Of a stretch of DNA of 46,643 nt, positions 17,031 to 26,717 are shown piece after piece; position 1 is the stretch's first letter, and each line of letters begins with the position of its first letter. The notes under the pieces were generated by a model that saw nothing but the letters and a program-made list of their open reading frames with translations, did no database searches and was not told the DNA's origin. This DNA comes from Lachnospiraceae bacterium (GTDB taxonomy: Bacteria > Bacillota > Clostridia > Lachnospirales > Lachnospiraceae), in assembly GCA_016284175.1 (NCBI GenBank), contig JAEEOJ010000121.1, positions 1 to 46,643 on the forward strand, read 5' to 3'. The position numbers were made by a program, and so were the translations under genes.

Positions 17031-17972
17031 TTAAGTTCCCGACAGTATATTTAAGTTACGCAAATCGCCGTCGTTTACATAATCGTTTACCGAATATGCA
17101 TGCTTTTCAAGATCCCCGCAAATGGCACTTGTTATGCCCTGGCTTATCAATTCGCCGATTACCTCTGTGGCGATAAGTTCAATTCTGTCGTATTTTTCGT
17201 TTACATAAGAATCGTCGTTAGGAGCCGTCACCAAAAATTCCAAAGGAAGGGCAAGGTGGGATAAAATATCAAGTTCCTTTAGACCCCTGAACTGCCATTT
17301 GTAATAAGGCATGTATTCGTTATTTAAAAGATAGATTGCCGCTATTGCGTTTTTTACGTATTCGTAAGCACAGACTCCTGCTGCAGGCATATCTTTTCTT
17401 TTTACCATTCTCATAAAATTGTACTGTCCCGCCTGACTCATTAAAAGAAGGTGGCCAGCAAGTCTTTTAAGACGCACATCCCTCGGCATTAAAGCGAGGC
17501 TTTCTCTTATCTTCGTAAAATCTCCGCTTCCGTCAAAGAAAAGCTCTCCCTTTGTCACTTCCAAAAGATACTGTGTGGGAATCTTAAGCCATTCATAAGT
17601 GCTTAAGTTTCCGTCCTTTTTACCGGTCTTCTGAATAAGGAAATCTTCGAGCCTTATAACTCCGTGTCTGGCTCCGCCCACGGGAGAAAGCTTCTGTCTT
17701 TTATAACCCATGAATTCGTCGGGAAGCTTTGCGTAGGCTCTTTCCATCTGAAAAGCGACTTTTCTGTCAATTACATCTTCTCCCGGAAGAAAGATACAAA
17801 AGCCAGGTTCAAAATCATGATCCGTACTTACTTCATCGTCAAATCCGAGCACTTCCGAACCCGAACCGACGAGTCCGACAGAAATAAAAGGAAGATAGTC
17901 CGAAAAACTACCTTCCAGCATTTCTTTTCCGTATGTATCGTAAAACTGTTTTGAAAGTTCCAAACCTTTCAT
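17031..17972 (-). CDS. DUF4037 domain protein (nucleotidyltransferase-like)
   Basis: A 313-residue cytosolic protein. The region around residues 33-62 (VGSGSEVLGFDDEVSTDHDF) has the GS...D.D pattern of the nucleotidyltransferase fold and matches the DUF4037 signature. A helical C-terminal domain follows. The substrate is unknown; similar folds modify nucleotides, antibiotics or proteins. It is the last gene of the TetR-headed operon, 18 bp after the TPR gene, with AAAGGA upstream of the ATG. Pairing with a TPR protein hints that the TPR partner presents the substrate. This is inference. Confidence 0.75.
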   Translation of the reverse strand: MKGLELSKQFYDTYGKEMLEGSFSDYLPFISVGLVGSGSEVLGFDDEVSTDHDFEPGFCIFLPGEDVIDRKVAFQMERAYAKLPDEFMGYKRQKLSPVGGARHGVIRLEDFLIQKTGKKDGNLSTYEWLKIPTQYLLEVTKGELFFDGSGDFTKIRESLALMPRDVRLKRLAGHLLLMSQAGQYNFMRMVKRKDMPAAGVCAYEYVKNAIAAIYLLNNEYMPYYKWQFRGLKELDILSHLALPLEFLVTAPNDDSYVNEKYDRIELIATEVIGELISQGITSAICGDLEKHAYSVNDYVNDGDLRNLNILSGT

Positions 17973-17990
17973 GCTTTATTTCCTTTAAAC

Positions 17991-18785
17991 TTACTGTCTT
18001 CCAATTCTTGTTTTTAATTCAGCGCCCCTTAAGAATTGACCAAAATGGTCATACGCAGGAATACATTTATCAAGAACAAACTCATAATATGCGTTTTTCT
18101 CAACCGATTCATCGGTTAAAAGTTCAAATGCTTTTGTAAGCATTTCATCTGTGAGGCTCTCAGCCTTCTCACTGCCGTCTCTCTTCTCGTAAAGATCTGC
18201 GAGATTAAGATATGTTATGGCACATTCAAGTTTACCGTTTTTAGTCCCCTCCATAATGGCAAGGGCTTTCTTAAATCTCTTTTCAGCCTTATCGTGTTCG
18301 CCTAATTCGGTCAAGGCAGATGCGAAATTGTTGTAAAGACCGCCGAGTCTGGCGTCTTTGTCTTTAAGTTCCGCCTCATATACCTTTTCGGCTCTCTCAT
18401 AACATGCAGCACTCTCTTCGTTTCTTCCTGCGGCTCTGTATACCGTGCCTGCATTAAGAATGGCCGTAGCGCCTGTTATCGTGTCTGAGAAGCCGTACTT
18501 TTCTACTCTGGCTATCGCAGATGCCGCAACGGAAACAGCTTCATCAATCTTACCGTTCTTCCTTAAATGCCCCATCAGTTCTCCGAGCATTGTAAGTTCT
18601 CCGGCTTCATCGCCGCCGGTTTTCGCTTCTTCAAGCCAGTATCTTAAATGGCTCTCGGCTCTCTCGTATGCTTTTTCTTCAATATACGAGTCGTATTTCT
18701 CTATAACCCTGTCTATGGGAATACGGCTCTTTGGATTCATACAAAGGACACACCTGGGTTCTTCATAATCTTCTTTGTTTAACAT
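17991..18785 (-). CDS. Tetratricopeptide-repeat protein
   Basis: A 264-residue all-helical protein with several TPR units, seen as repeated patterns such as AGTVYRAAGRNEESAACYER, NFASALTELGEHDKAEKRF and AITYLNLADLYEKRDGSEKA. TPR arrays mediate protein-protein contacts. The N-terminus carries CVLCMN, half of a possible metal site. It starts directly after the stop codon of the 42-residue membrane protein (TAAATG), and the DUF4037 gene follows 18 bp downstream. The specific partner is unknown; the adjacent DUF4037 protein is the obvious candidate. Confidence 0.85.
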   Translation of the reverse strand: MLNKEDYEEPRCVLCMNPKSRIPIDRVIEKYDSYIEEKAYERAESHLRYWLEEAKTGGDEAGELTMLGELMGHLRKNGKIDEAVSVAASAIARVEKYGFSDTITGATAILNAGTVYRAAGRNEESAACYERAEKVYEAELKDKDARLGGLYNNFASALTELGEHDKAEKRFKKALAIMEGTKNGKLECAITYLNLADLYEKRDGSEKAESLTDEMLTKAFELLTDESVEKNAYYEFVLDKCIPAYDHFGQFLRGAELKTRIGRQ

Positions 18786-18914
18786 TTATTCCTCGTCCTC
18801 TCTTGCACCTGCCACAAAAGCCACAGCAGATATAACGGATGCAATTGCCGCAATAATGGCAACAATAACGGGTATTCCGATTATTCCGAATAAAATTATC
18901 AGTATTCCGCCCAT
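18786..18914 (-). CDS. Small hydrophobic membrane protein (42 residues)
   Basis: This short reading frame encodes 42 residues: a start MGGILIILFGIIG, one or two closely packed hydrophobic segments rich in Ile, Ala and Val up to about residue 35, and a charged C-terminus AREDEE. A strong AAAGGAGGAAG site lies 7 bases before the ATG. It fills exactly the gap between the DUF4317 and TPR genes: its ribosome binding site overlaps the DUF4317 gene end, and its stop codon abuts the TPR start. Position and ribosome binding site make it a likely real gene. Function is unknown; it could anchor the TPR or DUF4037 proteins at the membrane. Confidence 0.7.
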   Translation of the reverse strand: MGGILIILFGIIGIPVIVAIIAAIASVISAVAFVAGAREDEE

Positions 18915-18915
18915 T

Positions 18916-20064
18916 TTATTCTTCCTCCTTTAATTTTTCGGTAATCTTCTTTATTATTCCGTTTACTTCCATATCGGAGTCCATCGGAATAACCAGGCAT
19001 TTTCTGCCGTCAATCATTCTTATTTCAACAAGGGATGAAGCCTCGGGTTTAACGGATATTTTTACATTTTCGCCCTTTACTTCGATTCTGCCTTTTTCTT
19101 TTATCCTGTCAATGTGAAGTTCACCGTCTTCGCCGAGTTCCTTTTCGAATTTCTTCTCAACTATCGGAAGGTGCTCTTCTTTTATGCCCGAATTCTTTAA
19201 AAGCTCAGCCACACCCTTTTTGTCAATTGTGGGCTCCATGGTAAAGACTTTATTCTCAAGCATTTCGTTTATATTGTCCTGAACGTTTCTTACAACCTCG
19301 AATGTATCGTATCCGGGTGCTTCGTTGATTACATCTTCGAGCACGTTCTTAAAGATTCTGTTCTCGACCACGCTGGTCATTTCTTCAACGCATCCGAGGC
19401 AGTCACTTATTATCTCGGGATGAATTAAAAGCGGATCCTTGCAGTAATAAAGAAGTGAGTTTATATCACTGCTTCTGTCATTGAATGCAGGGAATAAAAA
19501 TCCCACATCGGGCATTTCAACAACCCAGTCACGGATTCTGGCTGCAAAATCATTCTCTTCTTCTCTGTATGAAAGCGCACCCTTGTCAAGATTGACCGGA
19601 CAGATGCATGAGAAAAAATATCTGAATACTTCCTCAGACTCACCCTGTGAAAATCCGTCGGTTCCCTCTCTCGGAACATCGTATGCATCGTAAATCGTAA
19701 TTATCAGATAATTGCCGACCGTCGAATATGCATTAATGATTTTTTCGTAATACTTATCCGTTATCGCCTGGTCGGCAAGTTCGCTGTCTCTTAATGATAA
19801 AAGAAACTTCTGTGCATCGTCTCCGTCCATGCTTCTTTCAAACGAAAGATTTAAAAGGTTTCTGTTTAAAACACCTGAAAGACCTTTTTTGAGTATTTCA
19901 ATATACTTGTGTCTCTCACTTTCGTCCAAGTTTGTAAGATATGAATTCATTCTGCTGCGGATTCTTTTTTCGGAACCGATCACATAACAGGTTTCGATCT
20001 TAAAAGAAGCCTCGTCGCTGAATTTAAGTCTCTTTTTTATTTCATGTATTTCGCTGTTGTTCAT
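18916..20064 (-). CDS. DUF4317 domain protein
   Basis: A 382-residue cytosolic protein matching the DUF4317 family, which is common in Lachnospiraceae and has no known function. Features seen are the N-terminal EIHEIKKRLKF, the central ITIYDAYDVP and GFLFPAFNDR segments, and a charged C-terminal part with a short beta-rich end. There is no signal peptide. The ATG abuts the clostripain stop codon (TAAATG), so translation is probably coupled. The gene lies inside the compact TetR-headed operon, between the protease and the 42-residue membrane protein. Confidence 0.75.
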   Translation of the reverse strand: MNNSEIHEIKKRLKFSDEASFKIETCYVIGSEKRIRSRMNSYLTNLDESERHKYIEILKKGLSGVLNRNLLNLSFERSMDGDDAQKFLLSLRDSELADQAITDKYYEKIINAYSTVGNYLIITIYDAYDVPREGTDGFSQGESEEVFRYFFSCICPVNLDKGALSYREEENDFAARIRDWVVEMPDVGFLFPAFNDRSSDINSLLYYCKDPLLIHPEIISDCLGCVEEMTSVVENRIFKNVLEDVINEAPGYDTFEVVRNVQDNINEMLENKVFTMEPTIDKKGVAELLKNSGIKEEHLPIVEKKFEKELGEDGELHIDRIKEKGRIEVKGENVKISVKPEASSLVEIRMIDGRKCLVIPMDSDMEVNGIIKKITEKLKEEE

Positions 20065-21849
20065 TTAATATATCCAGTCCTCGTCCCAGTAATCATAATC
20101 GCGGTCATAACTGTTAAAATCATAACTGTCATAGTAATCGTCATCAAATTCGTAGTACGAATCAAAGTAGCTGTCCCAGTCAAAATCATCCCAGTTATAA
20201 TCGTCCCAGTCATAATACGAATCATCGTATGTATCCCAGCCTTCGAATCCGCTTGAATTCCAGTCATAGCTTGTGATGGAATCATCGGTATCTGCGAACT
20301 TGGCAAGGAATGAAAGATAATTGTTGTCAAATCCGACCTTGGTAAATACGTCTTTTAATTCATCATAAAAGTCGTAATCGCCGTAAGGAAGTGTTACGGA
20401 AAGTCCGGTCATGTACGAATCGCCTGCAGTGGATGAACAGTAAAGAACTGCTGATTTCATTACGGATGCAAGTGCATTTGATTCGTTCGTATTCATTGTG
20501 GAAGCAAGTGCCATTATATCAACCGCATAGCAGTATGTTTCCATGGTATATGAATCGGTTGAAAACCAGTCCCAGATATCCTTCTTGCCGTACTTTACAA
20601 ACATACTTTCCGGAGCACGTTCGGATCTCTGCATACTCATTGTGTAGTCGTATGAAAGAAGCTCGTCTTCGTTAGCATATGCAAAATCGGTCCATGCTGA
20701 ATAAAGGAGTCTTGTGTATCTTAAATCAATCAGTGCAAGAACACCTTCGGATTCTGCAAAAATACTTTCCTGAATAAAATCATTTACAACTACCTTTGCA
20801 ACATCCGTCATGGGTGTGGATGAATTGTATCCGAGTAAACTTAACCAGTTCTGATATTCCCATCCCGAGCCGGATTCGAAATCTTCGGAAACAATTAAGT
20901 AATCGGAATAATCGCAAAGTGCACATGCGGTTTCAAGTCCGCCCATAAGACAGGAATCAAAACCGATCATTTCAAATTTAACACCCGCATCACTTACGGC
21001 TCTCTGGATTTCATCAAGTGTAAGTGCCGCATAAGGATCGTTTAAGTTCTCGTCTACACCGTATCCGTATACAACTCCTCCGCCGTGATCCCAGAAAATA
21101 AGTATATTTCTGTTTGCGGGATAATTGGTTGATGCAAAAACAATAAAATCTCTTAATGTCTGTTCGTCTGTAATATCAAGCTGTCCCAAAGAATCATCTA
21201 TAAGTTCAAGAGCTTTGTCTGTAACAAGAAATCTCTGTGCATGCTTGTTTGATATGCCATCTGTCTTCCACTTTTTGGTACCGCCCGTCTGAATAACGAC
21301 ATTGACGTTATCCGAAAGTGTAGCATTTAACATCTCTCTTAAATCTTCAGTGGCATATCCGTATTCGCTTTCAAGATCGGAACCGTTCATGTAAACCATG
21401 ACCGTAACGGTATCTGTTCCGTCGCCCTTAAGGGTTACAAACGGGTCTCTGATTGCGTTCGAAAAATACTGACTCTGTTCTTCGGTATCCGTATTCTGAT
21501 ATGTTACCGTGGGAGTTGAAATGACAGGATCGGGATTGTTAACGGGATTGTTTACAACTACCTGGTTTGAAGTCGTATCGGGTGTGAAAATCAGTATACC
21601 CATTAAAATACCCGAACTTAAAAGAATACCGCCGAATAATAATGCGGTTACAACAGAAATAACAGATACGAGTGCTATAATCCATCCGAATCTGAACTGC
21701 TTTTTCTTTTTTGCCCCCTTAACGGGTGTTGGGGACTGATTGATATAGACGGTTGTTCCGTCCGCTCTTACAACTGTAAAGCGAAGTCCGCATTTATCGC
21801 AGATAAGCTCGTTTTTATCTATAATATCGCCACATCTGACACAATACAT
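20065..21849 (-). CDS. Membrane-anchored clostripain-family cysteine protease with zinc ribbon and D/Y/W-rich tail
   Basis: A 594-residue peptidase C11 (clostripain) family protein. Residues 1-22 form a zinc ribbon (CVRCGD ... CDKCGL). One membrane segment follows at about 53-85, placing the rest outside the cell. The protease core starts near VTVMVYMNGSDLES; the catalytic His is in FWDHGGG and the catalytic Cys in GFDSCLMGG. The last roughly 65 residues are extremely rich in Asp, Tyr, Trp and Phe (for example YDWDDYNWDDFDWDSY), a low-complexity acidic-aromatic tail. AGGTG precedes the ATG. It is the third gene of the TetR-headed operon, 8 bp after a membrane protein gene. Confidence 0.9.
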   Translation of the reverse strand: MYCVRCGDIIDKNELICDKCGLRFTVVRADGTTVYINQSPTPVKGAKKKKQFRFGWIIALVSVISVVTALLFGGILLSSGILMGILIFTPDTTSNQVVVNNPVNNPDPVISTPTVTYQNTDTEEQSQYFSNAIRDPFVTLKGDGTDTVTVMVYMNGSDLESEYGYATEDLREMLNATLSDNVNVVIQTGGTKKWKTDGISNKHAQRFLVTDKALELIDDSLGQLDITDEQTLRDFIVFASTNYPANRNILIFWDHGGGVVYGYGVDENLNDPYAALTLDEIQRAVSDAGVKFEMIGFDSCLMGGLETACALCDYSDYLIVSEDFESGSGWEYQNWLSLLGYNSSTPMTDVAKVVVNDFIQESIFAESEGVLALIDLRYTRLLYSAWTDFAYANEDELLSYDYTMSMQRSERAPESMFVKYGKKDIWDWFSTDSYTMETYCYAVDIMALASTMNTNESNALASVMKSAVLYCSSTAGDSYMTGLSVTLPYGDYDFYDELKDVFTKVGFDNNYLSFLAKFADTDDSITSYDWNSSGFEGWDTYDDSYYDWDDYNWDDFDWDSYFDSYYEFDDDYYDSYDFNSYDRDYDYWDEDWIY

Positions 21850-21857
21850 ATTTACAC

Positions 21858-22751
21858 CTATTTCTTCTTTTTATTTTTCTTTGTATCCAAAGATTTTATT
21901 TCATAAGTGTCTTCCACTTCATATTCCTCGGGAATTTCGACAGCCTCTTCCCTGGGTTCTTCTTTTATGATTTCTTCCTTAACAGGCTCTGTTTTGACTT
22001 TGGCTTTGCCGCCTTTAGCCTTTTCCTTCTGAGCCTTTTCAAAGTTTTCGAAATCATCGTCCACAGAAACGGTTTTGCCCTTAATCTTTTTGAGTCTTCT
22101 TAAAGCATTTAATTCACTGGCTGCGGGGACAAGATCTGTTAAAAGATAAATAATGCCGATGGCTCCTACTCCGACAAAAATCCATGCCCACCAGCCGCTC
22201 TTTTTGACAACTAAGAATACACCGAAAACCACGAAACTTAAAACTCCTAAAAGAGGTATAAGAGCATTCTCCGCTTTTTCTTTGGCGGCATAATATTTTT
22301 TATCCCATTCCGATGAATCCTCTCCGGGCTTCTTGGCAGGTTCGAATCCGAATGATATAAGTCCCATATAGTAAAGGCCGGTCAAAAGAATAACCACACC
22401 GAAAACCGCAGGAATAACCGGTTCAAAATGCCAGCCGCCGTCAACAATCTTTTTGGGGTCCTTGACGTTATAATATACGTCGAGGTTAAGTGTTTCATCA
22501 TCTATATCGCCGTAGTACGAATGCGTCGCATATACCATATCGTCGCCGACTCTGTAAGCAAGTTCAAGTACAGTGTGAGGATCCTCTTCGGACTCTACCT
22601 TATATTTTGAAACGATAGTAGCATCGACTTTCTGCGCATAGAGATTGACCGAATTGTACAATATGAAAAGTACTATTCCGCCAAGTAAAAAGAGTCCGCC
22701 GAGTATTACGCAAGCCGTTCCGACGTTTTTATTGTTTAGCCTGTTTCCCAT
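21858..22751 (-). CDS. Membrane protein, DUF3592-like
   Basis: A 297-residue integral membrane protein with four predicted segments, near residues 11-32, 110-132, 163-182 and 187-205. The extracellular loop after the first segment contains the VDATIVSKYKV ... YRVGDDMVYATHSYYG pattern seen in DUF3592-type proteins. The C-terminal 80 residues are cytosolic and highly charged, with KEEIIKEEPREEAVEIPEEY and a lysine-rich end. It lies 5 bp after tetR and 8 bp before the clostripain gene. GGGGAA precedes the ATG. Function is unknown; it may be a partner of the protease. Confidence 0.65.
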   Translation of the reverse strand: MGNRLNNKNVGTACVILGGLFLLGGIVLFILYNSVNLYAQKVDATIVSKYKVESEEDPHTVLELAYRVGDDMVYATHSYYGDIDDETLNLDVYYNVKDPKKIVDGGWHFEPVIPAVFGVVILLTGLYYMGLISFGFEPAKKPGEDSSEWDKKYYAAKEKAENALIPLLGVLSFVVFGVFLVVKKSGWWAWIFVGVGAIGIIYLLTDLVPAASELNALRRLKKIKGKTVSVDDDFENFEKAQKEKAKGGKAKVKTEPVKEEIIKEEPREEAVEIPEEYEVEDTYEIKSLDTKKNKKKK

Positions 22752-22756
22752 ATAAT

Positions 22757-23368
22757 TTATTCCCCGTCCACATAAACTGTATTTTTCATCATTTCAAAGT
22801 ATTCTTTAATTTCCGAAAGATATTTGTCGGCATCAAATTCACCCTTTGAATATGCTTTTTCCCTGATTCCCTTAATCGTATATCCGACAGTCATGTCGAG
22901 CATGCTTCTTTTGACATGCTTTGAAAGCTTTCCTTCATCAAATGCGGAAAGTGCTTCATTTACCTTTTCAAGATAGGGCTCGATTTTTGTGCGTGTAACT
23001 TCCGCGATTTCCTCATCGTTCTCGTCTTCCATTGCCTGAATCATCAAAGGTGCATAAGGATAGATTTTGGATATGCCTGCCTTTGTTTCCTCGATGGTAT
23101 AAAGAATGTCAAAATAGTCAGTCTTTGACGAAGAAAGATTGACTGCAAGTTCCATATTCAGATACTTAACACAATAATCGGCCACAAAAGTGTAAAGACC
23201 TGCTTTGTTCACGAAATAATGAAACCAAAGCCCTTTTGATACTCCTGCGACCTTAACCATATCGTCGGTGCTGGCAAGCTTGTAACCTTTTGAAGCAAAA
23301 ACCTGCATTGCACCATTTATCATTTTATCCTGTTTCTCTTTTTTAAGATCAAAAAATTTATCGTTCAT
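22757..23368 (-). CDS. TetR-family transcriptional regulator
   Basis: A 203-residue repressor-type regulator. The N-terminal helix-turn-helix reads GAMQVFASKGYKLASTDDM followed by VAGVSKGLWFHYFVNKAGLY, typical of TetR; the C-terminal helical domain would bind a ligand. It is the first gene of the operon running to 17031 and faces a small plus-strand membrane-protein gene, so it probably controls both directions from the shared 147-bp region. A candidate operator is listed at 23393. The ligand is unknown. Confidence 0.92.
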   Translation of the reverse strand: MNDKFFDLKKEKQDKMINGAMQVFASKGYKLASTDDMVKVAGVSKGLWFHYFVNKAGLYTFVADYCVKYLNMELAVNLSSSKTDYFDILYTIEETKAGISKIYPYAPLMIQAMEDENDEEIAEVTRTKIEPYLEKVNEALSAFDEGKLSKHVKRSMLDMTVGYTIKGIREKAYSKGEFDADKYLSEIKEYFEMMKNTVYVDGE

Positions 23369-23392
23369 GCCGTAGATTTCCCTTGCAAATAA

Positions 23393-23410
23393 TTGACTAA
23401 ATCAGTCGAA
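23393..23410. promoter_or_regulatory. Candidate TetR operator
   Basis: TTGACT, a 5-base spacer and AGTCGA form an inverted repeat with one mismatch, 25 bp upstream of the tetR start in the divergent intergenic region. TetR proteins usually bind such palindromes next to their own gene. Confidence 0.4.
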
Positions 23411-23452
23411 AATATCTTATCATAATTGATATTCAACTTCAATGCTTTTCTA

Positions 23453-23481
23453 TTTACTTTTGCGCGTATTAAGAGTAAAAT
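23453..23481 (+). promoter_or_regulatory. Promoter of the plus-strand small membrane-protein gene
   Basis: TTTACT (23453-23458) and TAAAAT (23476-23481) are 17 bp apart. The predicted transcript starts about 28 bp before the ATG, with AGGAGG at 23501-23506. Confidence 0.65.
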
Positions 23482-23515
23482 ATCCGTATATGTAACACAA
23501 AGGAGGTTATTCAAA

Positions 23516-23866
23516 ATGAAGAAAACTACGAAGGGATTTCTTTTAGGTTTAACAGCCGCAGCAGCATGTGTTGGCGCATATTATGTTTATCAGAACAGAG
23601 ACAAGATTTTTAAAACCGAAGAAATTATAAATGAAGACGGAACAGTAACCAAAAAACGTTCATATGTTGACCTTGACAACATTAAGGAAAAAACAAACGA
23701 AGCTGTATCAAAGACAAAAGAAACTGCTCAGAATACCTGGAAAAAAGCACAGGGTAAAATTGACGAATTAAAGAAGAAAAAAGGCGATGATTCGGTAGCA
23801 GAAGAAGTTGTTGAAGATATCAAGGACGCTGTTGAAGATGCAGTTGAAGAAACTAAAGAAGATTAA
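23516..23866 (+). CDS. Small membrane-anchored protein (YtxH-like layout)
   Basis: A 116-residue protein, the only plus-strand gene. Residues 1-26 contain a hydrophobic segment (GFLLGLTAAAACVGAYYVYQ) that is a signal anchor or signal peptide. It is followed by a charged, helix-forming region rich in Lys, Glu and Asp, with an acidic C-terminal coiled-coil-like stretch (VEDIKDAVEDAVEETKED). The layout resembles small YtxH-type stress proteins, but I do not claim homology. I start at the ATG at 23516 because AGGAGGT lies 9 bases upstream; the frame extends further upstream without such a site. A terminator follows 20 bp after the stop. Confidence 0.75.
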   Translation: MKKTTKGFLLGLTAAAACVGAYYVYQNRDKIFKTEEIINEDGTVTKKRSYVDLDNIKEKTNEAVSKTKETAQNTWKKAQGKIDELKKKKGDDSVAEEVVEDIKDAVEDAVEETKED

Positions 23867-23886
23867 TCACCTTTAAGTTTATATGT

Positions 23887-23919
23887 AAAAAGAGACATCG
23901 TTATGATGTCTCTTTTTTT
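23887..23919. terminator. Bidirectional rho-independent terminator
   Basis: AAAAAGAGACATC and GATGTCTCTTTTT pair around a short loop, with a T-run on the plus strand and a matching A-run on the left. It separates the plus-strand gene from the converging atp operon and can serve both. Confidence 0.9.
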
Positions 23920-23925
23920 ATGTAT

Positions 23926-24336
23926 TTAGGTCTGATTTCTGTTTTTAAGTTTCAGTCTGTTCATTTCTCTGGCAATTCTTAACTGAGCGGATTTGTATTC
24001 CTGAATACTCTGCTTCTGAAGCAATGCCTCTTTGGCCTGTTCTGCTGCAGCCTTTGCCCTGTTCTCATCAATTTCTTCGGGAGTCTCGACCGTATCGACC
24101 AGAACCTTAACATCATTGTCTGCCACAACAAGAATTCCCTGGGAAACGCAGGTGACAACTCTCTCCCCTTCGGGAAGCGTATATTCCATTATGCCCGGAA
24201 CTATGGCTGCAACCATGTTTTTATGATGAGCCATGATACCATATGAGCCGTCCGTAATCGGAACTACGAGACTTAAACAGTCACCCTCGTAAAAATTCCT
24301 CTCTGCGGCAAGAATATGAAGCGAAAAACTGTTCAT
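23926..24336 (-). CDS. atpC: ATP synthase F1 epsilon subunit
   Basis: The 136-residue epsilon subunit of the F-type ATP synthase central stalk, which can inhibit ATP hydrolysis. The N-terminal beta-sandwich (FSLHILAAERNFYEGD, TDGSYGIMAHH) and the C-terminal two-helix region (ENRAKAAAEQAKEALL ... AREMNRLKLK) are both present, at the usual length. CGGAGA precedes the ATG. It is the last gene of the operon, 3 bp after atpD, and a bidirectional terminator follows. Confidence 0.95.
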   Translation of the reverse strand: MNSFSLHILAAERNFYEGDCLSLVVPITDGSYGIMAHHKNMVAAIVPGIMEYTLPEGERVVTCVSQGILVVADNDVKVLVDTVETPEEIDENRAKAAAEQAKEALLQKQSIQEYKSAQLRIAREMNRLKLKNRNQT

Positions 24337-24339
24337 ACT

Positions 24340-25749
<1,410 letters not shown>

Positions 25750-25760
25750 TTATGGAAAAA

Positions 25761-26705
25761 TTACTGCCTTCTTGCCAGTGCTTTTTCCTTCTTTTTCTTT
25801 TTGGCACGCGCACCTGCGGATACCTCGGTTATCTCCTGAGTGATTGCCGCCTGTCTGGTGTGGTTGTACTGAACTGTAAGTTTTTCAATGAGTTCTTCCG
25901 CATTTCTGTTGGCAGATTCCATCGCATTCATACGTGCACTCTGCTCCGAACAGAAACTGTCTACAAGCGCACCGTAAATAATTCCCGTTACATAGCTTGA
26001 AATCATGTTATCCAGCGCTTCTCTCGCATTCGGATAAAACTCTATATCACCCTGAGGCCATACAAAGCCTCTTGTGGATTTCTGCTCTTCCTCGAGCTCT
26101 TTTTTGCTCATCTTAAAATCCGATCTGTTGAAAGGAAGGAGACGCATTACTTTAACCTTGGCTTCCATTCCGGATTCGTAATCGGTAAAGATAATATAAA
26201 TCTTCGAGATTTTTTTATCGTCGTATAAATCAAGCAGAAGATTTGAAATCTCTCTCGCTCTGGCTAATGTAGGATTCTGAGCCGTATAAAGAAATGTCTT
26301 TTCAATGGGAATGTTTTTGGAAGAAAAATATCTTCTTCCGTATTCACCCACAACAAAAAGAAGCTTGTCATGCTTTTTGGTCATCAGTTTACTTGCTTCT
26401 TTTATGACATTCAGATTATAAGCACCCGCAAGACCTTTATCCGCCGTAATAACAAGATATGCATACGTACCCTCTATTTCGTACGTATTGCCGGCAGGAT
26501 AAAAATATTCACTCTGAACGTTTTTAACCGTCTTGAAAATTCGCCTGATACTTAAGGCCACTTCTTCGAAGTACGGTTTGGTCTTGTCGAGTTCTTTTTT
26601 TATCTTTCTCATTTTGTTGGAGGATATAAGGTACATCGCGTTGGTGATTTTCTGAGTATCACGAACACTCTGAATATGACCTTTTATCTCCTTCATATTC
26701 GACAT
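25761..26705 (-). CDS. atpG: ATP synthase F1 gamma subunit with extended basic C-terminus
   Basis: The 314-residue rotor subunit gamma. The conserved N-terminal helix (KEIKGHIQSVRDTQKITNAM) and the C-terminal helix (NAEELIEKLTVQYNHTRQAA, ITQEITEVSAGA) are both recognisable. Gamma normally ends a few residues after this point at about 285 residues. Here a further roughly 15 residues, mostly basic (RAKKKKKEKALARRQ), follow. That end points to the top of the alpha/beta crown, next to where delta sits. AGAGGT precedes the ATG. The gene lies 12 bp after atpA and 23 bp before atpD. Confidence 0.95.
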   Translation of the reverse strand: MSNMKEIKGHIQSVRDTQKITNAMYLISSNKMRKIKKELDKTKPYFEEVALSIRRIFKTVKNVQSEYFYPAGNTYEIEGTYAYLVITADKGLAGAYNLNVIKEASKLMTKKHDKLLFVVGEYGRRYFSSKNIPIEKTFLYTAQNPTLARAREISNLLLDLYDDKKISKIYIIFTDYESGMEAKVKVMRLLPFNRSDFKMSKKELEEEQKSTRGFVWPQGDIEFYPNAREALDNMISSYVTGIIYGALVDSFCSEQSARMNAMESANRNAEELIEKLTVQYNHTRQAAITQEITEVSAGARAKKKKKEKALARRQ

Positions 26706-26717
26706 ATAAAATACCTC

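Noticed and set aside
20061-20330. Alternative frames rich in Thr/Ile/Met at the clostripain end
   Set aside because: They are frame shadows of the D/Y/W-rich tail, without start signals.
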